From the NCBI GenBank assembly GCA_001683735.1, contig LUGG01000044.1, positions 222,360 through 286,359 on the forward strand: a DNA stretch of 64,000 nucleotides, given 5' to 3'. The position numbers and the translations under genes are program-made. Source of the DNA: Grifola frondosa. Its lineage: Eukaryota > Basidiomycota > Agaricomycetes > Polyporales > Grifolaceae. The number at the start of each line of letters is the position of its first letter. Within the stretch, counting starts at the first letter, position 1. The notes below the pieces were generated by a model. That model saw only the letters and a list, made by a program, of their open reading frames with translations, searched no databases and was not told the DNA's origin. This document shows positions 11,289-21,548 of the stretch, piece by piece.

Positions 11289-12986
11289 TCACCCTTCTCT
11301 GAGCCAACGTCCTCCCGTACGACGCCCGCAACGCTTGCTGATCTGGACTAACAACACCGCCTCTCCAACACCAGTGAGACCCAAGCCGACCACGGAGCTC
11401 GTCATACTCTTCGCATCTCGCTCTCGCTCCTCCTCCATCGCGTTCCTCCTTCCCGGCCCCTTTCCTCTCCCATGGGCGTTCCGTCCTTGCACATCTCCAT
11501 CTCGGTGTCCGAACCCTCTCCGCCGATCCCGCTGCACACTGCTACGCGAGTACTTGCCGAACGTCCGTATTATCATCGCGAAGTTGATCAACCCGAGCGC
11601 GAATATGGCAGATATGGTGATTCGCACGCCAAGCGCCTGCTGTGCGGAGAGCGGGGCACGCCCGCCTTGGTCCGCAGTGCGCCAGTGCGCCAGACGAATG
11701 ACATGATCGCAACACAGAATGTGATCATCGACCAGGCAAGCCAGATGGCGGGTGTAGCAAGGAGCACCCAGATGTTCCACCATATTGCGGTTTTATTCTT
11801 TGTGCCTCCTAGACGATGAAGACATTATAAACATTTTGGAGAGAGGAGTGTATCGCAAGCGATCTCACCTCTGCCCATCGTGACGCTCTATCCATGCTAC
11901 GCATCGTTCCGAAGTGGACGATGTATACACAACCGTAGGACAGGCTCATTATAGCAAAAATTAAGGATACGAGGGCAACGGAACGTGTAAGAGGGTCGTC
12001 TGCGGCGTCTTGTATTTGAAATATGGTCAGAATAGTGCTGCAAAAAGGTTAGTCAAAGATGTGTTTTGACCAACGAACATACGGACTGGAGAAATACATA
12101 CGTGCAGAGCAAGGCGGAGACAAGATTGAACGTCTTCCATTCACGGAGAAGGGTGTCCACGAATAGCTCCATGAATTCTTGAACCGCACTAAAGCAGGGG
12201 AAACCACCGGTGGAGTCCAATCCTCTGGAAAGGGCAGCCCGAATGGAAGATTCTTATGCCCTGCTGCCCCGCTGACAGGAGTCATCGCACCCGCCCGCGA
12301 CTGTCTCCGAAGAAGGCTCTCCTTGGGGTCCGCGCATGCATCAATCATGCGTTGAATATCGGGTTTGCTAACTTCAGCGTCCTCGAAGACACGAGCCACA
12401 CGCTGCCAGTACAGTGCGGGAAGACTCAGGAGGAAGATGAGATACACCTGTCGGGGAAGGGTATCTGCAAAAAAAAAGGTCGCCCCACTCAGAAATTCTC
12501 GCCATCTCGAACGTCGCTTGCTCTCGTCATCGTCTTCTTCCTGCGCCGTCGTGTTCCAATCGAGCACAGTGCAGGAAGAGGTAAACATATACCCAGTGAT
12601 TCATTACACGCAACTTCTACTTCGTGGGCAAGATTTGTATTTGAGGAACGTTCAGGTGAGCTCGTTCGGCGCCAACCGAACCAGCGCACACGGAGGGAAT
12701 GGGTCTACAGGAACAAAGGGTTCTCACGAGAGTGCCCGCGATGCAAACCCCAGCCAAAAAGACGTAGCGGTGATGCAGCGCGGGATTGCGACGGTGATCG
12801 AGACTGCGGCGTTTGGAACCCTTCTTTGCCAGGTATTGGTGAGAGGTTATTATTGTGAATTGCATGGCTGGCTGGGCTCTGGTGTGTTTTCTGGTTTTGG
12901 CGAGGCGTCTGGTGGTTTCCTCGCAGAGATCCTTCACCCGAATGAGCAGAGGGAGAGGGAGCATTGGAATCACTGCGGTGGCCCAT
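11289..12986 (-). CDS. Multi-pass membrane protein, uncharacterised basidiomycete type, frameshifted
   Basis: Function unknown. From ATG 12986 the protein begins with a Ser/Pro/His-rich cytosolic-looking region (MGHRSDSNAPSPSAHSGEGS) leading to HSRENPFVPVDPF. Then come DTLPRQVYLIFLLSLPALYW and VARVFEDAEVSKPDIQRMID, then TLLREWKTFNLVSALL, hydrophobic ALVSLIFAIMSLSYGCVYIV, IWWNIWVLLATPAIWLAW with TFCVAIMSFVWRTG, and a last helix (ISAIFALGLINFAMIIRTFG). The tail is Arg-rich with a closing MTSSVVGLGLTGVG. Introns near 12111-12048 and 11865-11811 have good GT..AG ends. One-base indels break the frame near 12715, 12170, 11790 and 11655; reading across them restores the order above. I recall similar proteins as conserved hypotheticals in mushroom genomes; that is memory, not a search. 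Confidence 0.65.
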
Positions 12987-13091
12987 ACGGGCAGCTACAG
13001 CTGCAGAGATAATGTGAGCACGTCATAACAGACGCCAGGATATTTAGACATAATCTGAAACGTAGACGCTTCTGTAGTCATAGGATGATGG

Positions 13092-13907
13092 CTATATGCT
13101 ATGTGATATGTTCTAGGATTGGAGATTGGTGGATTAAACCATCTCACAGGCATCGCGCGCAGAACTCAATCGAAAACTCACCTTGTCTGATTCCTTGGAA
13201 GGTCGCAGGAAGAGAGATTCGATCACTTTCGAAAGATACTCTTTGTCTAGGAATCTCCTTTTCAATAGATCCTCGGATTCGCTAAGAGTGGCACCAGGGA
13301 GACTCTGCAAGGCTCGCAGACTGCCAGATGGCGAATCGATGGACGATAGAGAGCTAGAAGCGTCGATAATGCGTCGGGCTCGGCTAGGAGTGCGCAGGCG
13401 CTCTAAACAGGAGAGGATTGTATAGGAAGTGCGGAAAGCTTGTCTGAACTCGTCAGTTTGGAAGACGATGAACCAGACTCTACAGTATGAGTTTCGTTAA
13501 ATACAAATCTTTCAACACAAACTTGAGAACGCTCACCTTGAAGTCCTTGTTCGTGAGAGCTCGAGGGAAATGGAATAGAATTGGAACGTCCTCCTTGAGG
13601 TCTATTCACTTGTGAATCTGCAAGATCAGAGGTGTCTGACATCGCTGAAGAGGACTCTAGTAGTATCAAGCTCTGTGAATGAATCACAGTCTGGTGTTGC
13701 CTAAACTAACTTATGATAGTCGTCAATCGTAGCAGTATCGTCGCTGTGGTCGTCGTGGTTCAAGGCTATACAAAGGAGTGTGGGTTTGAATTGACTGATA
13801 TGGTCAGGTGAAGGTGACTGCGAAGTTGAAGCGGTGTCTGCCACTTGGCCTGTCATTGCCAAATCCGGTAATGACGCGTCGCAACGCGTTTGTGGCTGAT
13901 CGATCAT
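13092..13907 (-). CDS. Hypothetical Ser-rich protein, multi-exon
   Basis: Not recognised. Proposed exons: 13907 to about 13705 (from ATG, MIDQPQTRCDASLPDLAMTG), 13672-13537 (SDTSDLADSQVNRPQGG, then Ser-rich), 13477-13182 and 13112-13092. The third is the best evidence: about 98 codons without a stop, with VWFIVFQTDEFRQAFRTSYT, LSCLERLRTPSRARRIID, a Ser-rich middle and KRRFLDKEYLSKVIESLFLR, ended by a GTGAGT donor. Joining exons 1 and 2 needs a one-base correction. No signal peptide, membrane helix or known domain is seen. Start and full exon set are uncertain. Confidence 0.45.
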
Positions 13908-14107
13908 CGCGGACGCGCTGCATGCTTCACAGCATTAATCACGGTTCACGCATCGCCACTGCTCAATATCAATACCAGTGATGACACGTTTAACACACAT
14001 CTACTCGTACAACAAATTCACTCAAACAAGACATGATAATCATACAATCCCCACTTCCCCAGCGATATCAACAACTTCAACAAGAGACGACGGTCAGCAT
14101 CGGCATC

Positions 14108-17100
14108 TCAACGAACCAACTGCGTGGATGGCTTCCCAGCGGGAACGGGGGCGTGCGGGACGGGAGCATGTGGGAACCTGAGCTTCAAGCCTAAAGATGT
14201 ATTCGTCATTACATCAATGTTGGCGAGTATTGGTTTTAAAAACAAGCACTCACCGAGCTCCTCCGCGATCAAGTCGGCGCCCTTCTCACCAACGAGAAGA
14301 GCGGAAGAGTACGTGTTCGTGCCAAGGTTATCCTGGACACAATATACTCAGCAACAATACCACCTTATAGGAGCGCAGCAATAAAATGCTAACCGGGCAG
14401 ATACTGAGGTCGACACACTTCAGGTTCTGGGTGCCGTACACGCTCAGGCGCTTGTCGACAACGCCACCCTGTTCACGAGGCTTCATAGCACAAGTACCTG
14501 CCGGTGCGATGAAGGTGCGTCAGCAGCTCGTAGATTACTCTACGAAGACTACACCCACCGAGGGAATGCCATGTCGTCTCCACATGGTCGGCAACCCAGT
14601 CGTCGATAGCATCATCATCCTCCTTCGTGTATTGATGTCATCGTGAACCTTCGAAGCATCGTACGGCTCGCTCGGTGTGTGCCAAGTGCCTAGAGAACCG
14701 AAGTGAGTAGTCAAATTCTTAGACCTTCGAACAGTCAGACACACCCATGTGGATGCCGACGGTGAGACCATTCGGATAAATCTCCCTCGCCGTCCTGATG
14801 TCGATGTCCTTAGCAGCGGCGGGAGATGCGGGGTGGAAGCGGGGATGATGCGACGTCAGCTCGCCACGGAATGCTGCAAAGCATATGTGAACGCTATTCA
14901 GATCAATAAAACGGAACTGCTTACCGTCCATGCGACGGGCAACCTCGCGCGTCTTCTTGTAGCTCCAGCGGATCGGCGCGAAGTCGGCCTTGTTGTTCAT
15001 GAAGCCACTGTCAAAGAAGGGCTCGACATGGGGTTCTGCGACTTGATGTGGATCTACAACATCGCAATATCTTAATAAAGGCCTATGCTTCAGAATTTAT
15101 CAGGAAGTGCTCACCTTGCCACGACTGGCGGGATACTCGAGGTACTGGAACCTAAAAGCATGCTCAGAATCTCAACAATGAAGACATAAAGTGAAGTCAA
15201 ACATTGTGATGTATTTGCCCGGCGGCAAGAGCGTATGGTCAGCATAGGCACCAGCCACGATCGACCCGAAGCTGTTGGTATGTGTGATCAGAATATAGTA
15301 GCATAGAGTGTACGAAAGTTGACCCACATCACGGGTTTGTCAGGCTTGTCTTTGAAGTACCTGTTCCAGAGCTCATTAAATTCAGGGCCCATCTCTTTCA
15401 GCTCGGCCTCTGTGGGGCGGATCTAGCGGTGACATATCAGCAACTTAAGTCAACAGATAGTTGAAGGTACAAACCTTGAATCCAGCATCAATACTATTGG
15501 AAGAGAGGCGGGCTTTCTCGGGACTGGTCTCCCACTCTTGGAAGATCTGGCAGGCATACATAAGTATCTTGAAGACAAAGGTATAATCATAACCACCTCC
15601 TGCTGCACTTCCTTGACGCCACGAAGGAAGTCGTCCGTAGTAACAGTCTCATTGGACACACGGAAGACTGCAATATCCATCAGCTCTTACACGAATGATA
15701 CAAATTAACCAAACGTACCGGACAGTGTGGTGTAGTGGTCCTGGTACTCCTCACTAGGTCGGTACAATAAGAATAAATAATTTGTCCAGGCTTGATCTGT
15801 GACTTACCCAACACCCGGTAAATCGCTGACAACTTTGATGTCCAAACCGCGCAGCATCTCAGCGTTACAACGCCGGAGCGCTCGAGAATCTATAAAAATT
15901 TTAATACGGACGCTGTATCCGATGTATGTCAGAAAATATACACACCTGGGGAGTGCCGAGAGTTCCAGAGCTCAGGACGACCAGCTTACGGGCCTTGACA
16001 ATTGTCTCCTGGACTTGTGCGTTGTTTGCACGGTTGCGCGAGGGCACGTACGCGACGCCAACGGCCTTGTTGTTACCATCGAAGATCACACGTGAGACAC
16101 GCGCATTGCAGCGCAGGTACAAGTTGTCCTGTGTATCCATGACGCTGTGGACGTACGCTAAATATTGGTCAGCTCTGCTACCTGCACGGCAAGCGTGCGT
16201 GTTCACCGGTAGCAGCATCGCTGCGCCTTCCCGTGTGGCGGTTAATGTACTTCGCCCAGATTTCGGCGCCGTGGGACGTCTGGAGGTCTGGAGAATATTG
16301 GGCATAATTTTAAAGCTTGGTCATAGAAAAATACCTTGAATATCATCTGCGACCAAGTGAATCAGTCCCAACGAAATCCTGATGTTAGCGTCCTAAAATA
16401 CATACCGCTGTAAGGAATACCAATGGCATGCGAAGCACGCAAAAAGTCCTGGGCAACTGGGGTAATCTGTCCACCATTACTGATGGCGATCGGCCCATCG
16501 TAACCGTGCGTATCGTTGTTGACCGGCTTCTGGTAGTTTTCCAGACGCTTCATGAGAGGTAGGAGGTCTAACGATCAACAAGGTCAGATGTATGCCAATA
16601 GTGTAAACAGGCTCTGAATACGAACCATTGGCAGCCCATCCTTCGGACTTGAAGTCGTCTAAATATTTATTTTAGTTTCGGGGAAGGGAACTTGTTGACT
16701 TTGGAATTTCTACGTACCCCAGTCAGAGGCCGAAGCACGTGTGTACATCTGACAGAACAAGTTGTTGAAGACAGCTCTCGATGGCAAAACGTCTCACAAA
16801 CCTGGAAATTAATGCTGCTACCCCCACCTACATGTCAAATTGAGAAAGTCAGATATGAGGTTGCACTAGATGGAATATCTCATACCAAGAATATTGGCAC
16901 ATCTGCAAACGTCAACTGAGTACGTTTGAGGTTCCAAGTGTCGGCTAAGTATTACTCACGGTACAATGCTACGCCTGCCACGCAAATGTGAAGAGGACAT
17001 AGTGTCGGTGTAGAAGGTCGCCTTGTCGTTTCTATAAAATGATGCGCATCAGAGAAATCATACCGATGACGACACAAATTGACGCACATCCCGTCCCTTT

Positions 17101-17443
17101 GCATATTGCGGACATAAAATACCAGGGCTAGATGATTCAACAATGTCATATATCTGTCAGTGGCGGTCATACGAGCTGCTCACCGATAGACCCAAGGGTC
17201 GTCCCTGTTATTGGCGCCGCCTACGTAGTTCATCGTCAAGGACGCTCAACGGTTACATTCAAGTACACACGAACCTTCAATGAGCATGACCTTAAGCGTA
17301 GGGTCAGCATAAGCAAGACGACCAGCAACAACGCAGCCAGCGGGGCCGCCTCTGTAGTGAATGGGTCAGATTCTGGCGCGCAGTTTCGGTAACATGAGAA
17401 CTGACCCGGCAACAATAACATCCACTTCCTCAGGGTGACCCAT
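14108..17443 (-). CDS. AOX: FAD-dependent alcohol (methanol) oxidase, GMC family
   Basis: Oxidises methanol and other short primary alcohols with O2 to aldehyde and H2O2. In wood-decay fungi it is tied to methanol from lignin demethylation and may feed peroxide to peroxidases. Many small exons encode about 650 aa. N-terminus MGHPEEVDVIVAGGGPAGCV is the ADP-binding fold; then DDPWVYRPG, the GMC region SSINFQMYTRASASDW, HGYDGPIAISNGGQ, and GMC signature 2 around VVLSSGTLGTPQ. The active-site block TTWHSLGTCAMKPREQGGVV holds the catalytic His, with its Asn partner in DNLGTNTYSS. The C-terminus is HAPVPHAPVPAGK..QLVR with no canonical SKL-type peroxisomal signal. Two one-base errors break the frame: an extra T at 17116-17119 (PGIYVRNMQ) and a lost T at about 14631. 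Start chosen as the ATG that opens the nucleotide-binding motif. Confidence 0.93.
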
Positions 17444-17545
17444 AATAGTTGGTTGGCGGAAGAGGGTCAGTCAGATGAGAGGGCGGTCAGAAATGGGAGC
17501 CCCGGCGTGAACGAGGATGTAAGGTTCACTAAATTCGTTGAGGGG

Positions 17546-17552
17546 TTTATAT
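17546..17552 (-). promoter_or_regulatory. TATA box of the alcohol oxidase gene
   Basis: Minus-strand ATATAAA about 105 bp upstream of the AOX start codon. A pyrimidine-rich stretch separates it from the ATG, typical for highly expressed fungal genes. Confidence 0.5.
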
Positions 17553-17559
17553 CCCAGGC

Positions 17560-19700
17560 TGGTATGGCTGCTATCAACTCAAGCCGTTTGCGGTTCCCAG
17601 CTGGCCGTTTCGCGAAGTCATGAGCTCCCCACTACGACCATATGTTCTCATAAGCAGGAATGTCAGCTGGACGCAGAAACTAGGCAACGTATAGTACATA
17701 TCTCCCGTGTTCGGTTATTTAGACGATTCGGAGCACAAAAAGTAGCCCGCCTGAGAACGCCGTCTGACCGCTTTGTGTGACTAGGAAGTGGCCAATTCTG
17801 CTCTATGCAGCACAGTTATGGGAGTTCGATTGATGCCACGAAGAAGGAGCGAAGACCTCCGAGGTTCTGTGATCCTTCCTAACTCCTGGATACCCACGAG
17901 CGATTACGACCATTTGAACTGTGGATCTAATAGTTATCAATGCTAGTATAAAATCCGTTGTAATCGCATATTGAAAGAACACGAGTAACAACTTTCTGAA
18001 CTGGTGGCAATTCATCAGCACCGTCTCCCAGAAGAAAATGTTAACTCACATCTAGATTGAGTGAATATACACAGCAATGCCGAAGTCGGCTGTAAGAAAG
18101 ATATATATGAGCCAACGGTGCGATATTCCAGGTGATGCAATGCAAAAGATCATGAGGCCGAGGCAGGTGACTGACCAAAAGTGAACTGTGCTTCCACATC
18201 TAAATGGAGGAGATCCTAATCTACTTATACAATCGTCGAAGCCGAAGCGGTGGCAGTTAGAGATAGCGGGGAAATGTGGACTTTCGATAGCAGTCAGACG
18301 GTGGAACGACAAATACGGTGACACCTCCTTCGGCGCATTTACATGCTGAATATATCGCAAGTCCGATAAAGCGCATCATGAAGACCTCTAGGCTCTGACC
18401 CGTGAGGTCGGCAGAGGTGAAGCTAAGTGGCGTTTGAGCACAGTGTCTTCAATTGGTTCCAAGATCACTGCGGGGTCACTGCGGGGTGTCAGATGCACTT
18501 TCGGCGCAAAACTATCTTTAGAGACGAACCAATGATTTCTTCTGACCAGCCGCGTTCATTCTCAAGATGTCAATTGTTCCAAGTATACGTACTTGGCATA
18601 GAGTTCATATGACCAGGGGCCCGTAACTCAATCACAAACCGATTCCCATGCGCCAAAAGAAATTCGCGAAGGCAGGGTGACCTCATTAGTGGCCAGAAAA
18701 TGAAGAGCGACGCAACGTAGTCCGAAGGAGCCGCAGCCCGAATCTATTGTGCATCGAACTCGAACATTACGAGAACATGGAAGTTGTGAACGTTGAAGCA
18801 TAAGGAACTGCAGTTCGGGGTCCTTGCAACGAACTTGCAGACCTACCGAATTTGGAGCTTGCTCGTTTTGGGCTCAATTCTACTCATTGCCAGTTCGTGA
18901 CTGGTAACTGGTACAAGTTGCAGCGTGAACAGTCAAAGTTAAGTCAAAGTGTGCGAATGACGGCGCCGTACAGCGTTTTTGATTCACACAGATACGTAAA
19001 TTGGACTCGTGAACACTTTTTGTGCGCAGTGATGGATAGGCTGTGTTCCGCGGCTCGTGGAAGTGGGAATGAAGGGATCCATGGCGTTCGCGAACATTGG
19101 AAATATGTTCTGATGAGATCATCTGCCCTTTCGTTAGGGACTCATGACATCCGAGTCGTCCGCGACTGGCGGAAGGTACAGGTGTTGGCCTGGAAGCATA
19201 CAGCGTAAAGAAGCTTCGTAATATCGAGTAAGTAAGTACACTTTCTGTACAAGTCACAAATATATTCACCTGATGCAGCTTGCAAGGGATAGGTCTGAGA
19301 CGGTATCTAGACCGGTGTGCACTTAATAAGCTTTCATCTGCGCTAGACGTTGGGCTGTTCCCCTCTAGGAGCGCTCATCGTTCAAAGTTCGGTCGTGTCT
19401 TTGCATCAAGCCACCCATCATTGCGGCTCCCTTCATGTTTCTTACACGATTAATGCGTATATCGAAGTTGTTACATATGCTACATACATGCTACATGCCA
19501 CTGACTAATTACCGTGACTTGATTTCTAGTGTTGTCTATGTCTTGAAACCTAGCTGCCTCTTTGGATTAGCAATATTGGCGACAAATGCGATGAGTCTGT
19601 GCAAGATCTGTCAAGAGTTATGTTCACCGTGATGCATGGTTAGCGGAAGCGAATGACCAATTTCTGGGTGGTCCCACGCACAGTATGGATTTTCCTCTTG
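17560..19700. other. Gene-poor stretch with a possible membrane-protein relic
   Basis: No intact gene. On the minus strand 18360-17803 two short frames read hydrophobic runs (FWSVTCLGLMIFCIASPG, HRWLIYIFLTADFGIAVYIH, and FRKLLLVFFQYAITTDFILA) that could be leftovers of a seven-helix fungal membrane protein. They are short, in different frames and unsupported by clear splice sites. The rest (18430-19700) shows nothing I can name. Confidence 0.3.
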
Positions 19701-19708
19701 ATATATAA
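19701..19708 (+). promoter_or_regulatory. TATA box before a putative secreted-protein gene
   Basis: ATATATAA about 45-50 bp upstream of ATG 19752. Confidence 0.35.
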
Positions 19709-19751
19709 GCTTCATACTCTCGCTGCATTGATTCGCACCTAAACATAGGCC

Positions 19752-20036
19752 ATGCTGTCCGCATTCCTCGTTCTCTTCGCGGCATCGACTCATGCACTCG
19801 TCTTGAATACCCAGATATTAACACGGGTGTTACACCGTTCGTTCAATGTTCTCAACGCATACAGCCGCTAGACGATCCTATCGATCCGGCTGTCCTCGAT
19901 ACGCAGGTTAGCATCCCCAAGGTTATGTTTGACGATATAATGTACAGGGAACCTCCTTGGATTTGGCGAACATATCCCCCATCCGATAGGTTATATTCGC
20001 TGATACTGCCGCTGCAGCGCTGTGCTAGATTATGAT
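19752..20036 (+). CDS. Possible secreted protein, frame broken
   Basis: ATG 19752 opens a good signal peptide (MLSAFLVLFAASTHA) but stops after 40 codons. One base earlier or later, the second frame continues smoothly (YPDINTGVTPFVQCSQRIQP, LDDPIDPAVLDTQ) into a GTTAGC donor near 19906 and a TACAG acceptor near 19948, followed by a short exon. With one restored base this would be a secreted protein of at least 70 residues. The family is unknown. The TATA box just upstream supports transcription. Confidence 0.3.
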
Positions 20037-20481
20037 GAGTAAGATTTGTCGCATTAGCTCGCAGACCTCCTACGTATTGTGCGGAAGCTCTGAAATCGAC
20101 ACGTACGACCGGGATTGGGACTGTGCGCTAGTGGACCTGTAAACCAGCACCCCAACGTCATCCACCTATCATTTCATTCCCGTGGAATCACATTCTGGAC
20201 ATGCATAACCAGGATCCCCTCGAGCCACATTCCTTCGGTTTCGGTATTTCGTCGACTTGTGCATTGCACCGTGATGAAGCATACTTCCTTCAAAAGATAC
20301 ATTCATCCAGGATCAGAGTATACAGAAATGATAATAACCATGAGCACATTGATCTACGACTACACCAACATTCGTGACGTACACAACACTACCTCGAATA
20401 AAGCACAAACCCAATCGACACCGAATGATATAAGCACAATAACAACCGAACCGCTCACGAGTTCCATACGACGTCAGTGCA
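20037..20481. other. Intergenic, nothing recognised
   Basis: No open frame with coding character; it is the 3' flank of the minus-strand gene that follows. Confidence 0.5.
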
Positions 20482-21548
20482 TTATGCGTAAGGCTCCCAC
20501 ATCTGAGCCTGAGCATGGCCAGCCATCCGTTCCTTGACAACCACACCACAAGAGCACTTGTAATGCCTCGCGATGCGGTTTGCCCATATCTTCCAAGAGT
20601 GTGCTAGACTGCTGGCGCAACCTGGAATATCCTGTGTCGCAACAGGAAACAAGGGCCTGGGATTGTCTTGCACTAGGACTGATTCCCCGCGTTCCATCGT
20701 TACAGTCACTGCTGTGGAGGTCGTCGCCATGGAGGCGCTACGAGAAATAGGTGTCCTAGAGGCCGCTGATAGAGTGGACGGGGTATGCTGTCCACAGCTC
20801 AAATCAACAGCTGATCTTCTTGGGAACGTCGTCGCTAGATCGCAGGAAGGCGGGATGAAGCCTCGACGTGGCCCCGAGACTTCGGAGATAACAGAAGGCG
20901 CATGCGAATTGACAGTGCCCTGACTGCCGGGCGAGATCGGTGGGCAACGCATCCACTCCGAACCATTGACTGAATCCACATCCATAGCATCGTTCGGCTC
21001 TTCCTGCTTCTCCGTAAGAGTCGAGCCTGTGTATCCCGCGAACTTGGCGGGCTTGTAGCGACAGGACACGGAATCTGCATTTGGCTGATTACCGCCCTCC
21101 GCTGGTTGCTTCTTGCACCCACGATCGACTGTCGTCTGCGATGCCTGCGGCTCCGTATCGCAAAGAGGTGCTTCCGACTCGCCATAAATAGACAGGGCAT
21201 TCCAAAAACCGCTCTCCTTCTTTTCCCTAATTTGCACGTCGCACAGTGTGCAAGCATAGCGTCGCGTAAAAGCGTTTGCGGTAACGACCCGCCATTTGTG
21301 CCCTCCGGAGTGCGAGCATGCCGGAATGTAACGGGTCGCAACAGGGCATGTAGGCTTCGGATTTGATTCCACCGACGCGCATGCACCGCGTGTTGAACCG
21401 ACTGAAATGCGGCGAGAAGGGGTTGAAGGGGTTGAAAGGGTCGAAGCGGCTGGAAGGGTCGAAACGGCTGGCGCGATCACTGGACGTATTGTGCAAGTAG
21501 TCGCGTGCTCGACTGTGGGAGTAGGCATAGTAGTGGCTCCTACTGATA
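20482..21548 (-). CDS. Cys/His two-module protein or C-terminal extension of the RdRP
   Basis: A long minus-strand frame, open from about 21633 to the stop at 20482 (about 380 codons), directly behind the RdRP C-terminus. It contains two related modules of about 45 residues. Module 1 (about 21345-21215): CPVATRYIPACSHSGGHKW, then RRYACTLCDVQIREK. Module 2 (about 20650-20520): FPVATQDIPGCASSLAHSW, then ARHYKCSCGVVVKER. Both share PVAT..IP.C......H.W........Y.C..C.V...E, a pattern suggesting one zinc ion held by Cys-His-Cys-Cys. The linker is Ser/Pro/acidic and probably disordered. No ATG lies near the start of the frame, and it sits one base out of phase with the spliced RdRP. It is either a fused RdRP tail hidden by an indel or a separate gene with an unseen first exon. 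Confidence 0.5.
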
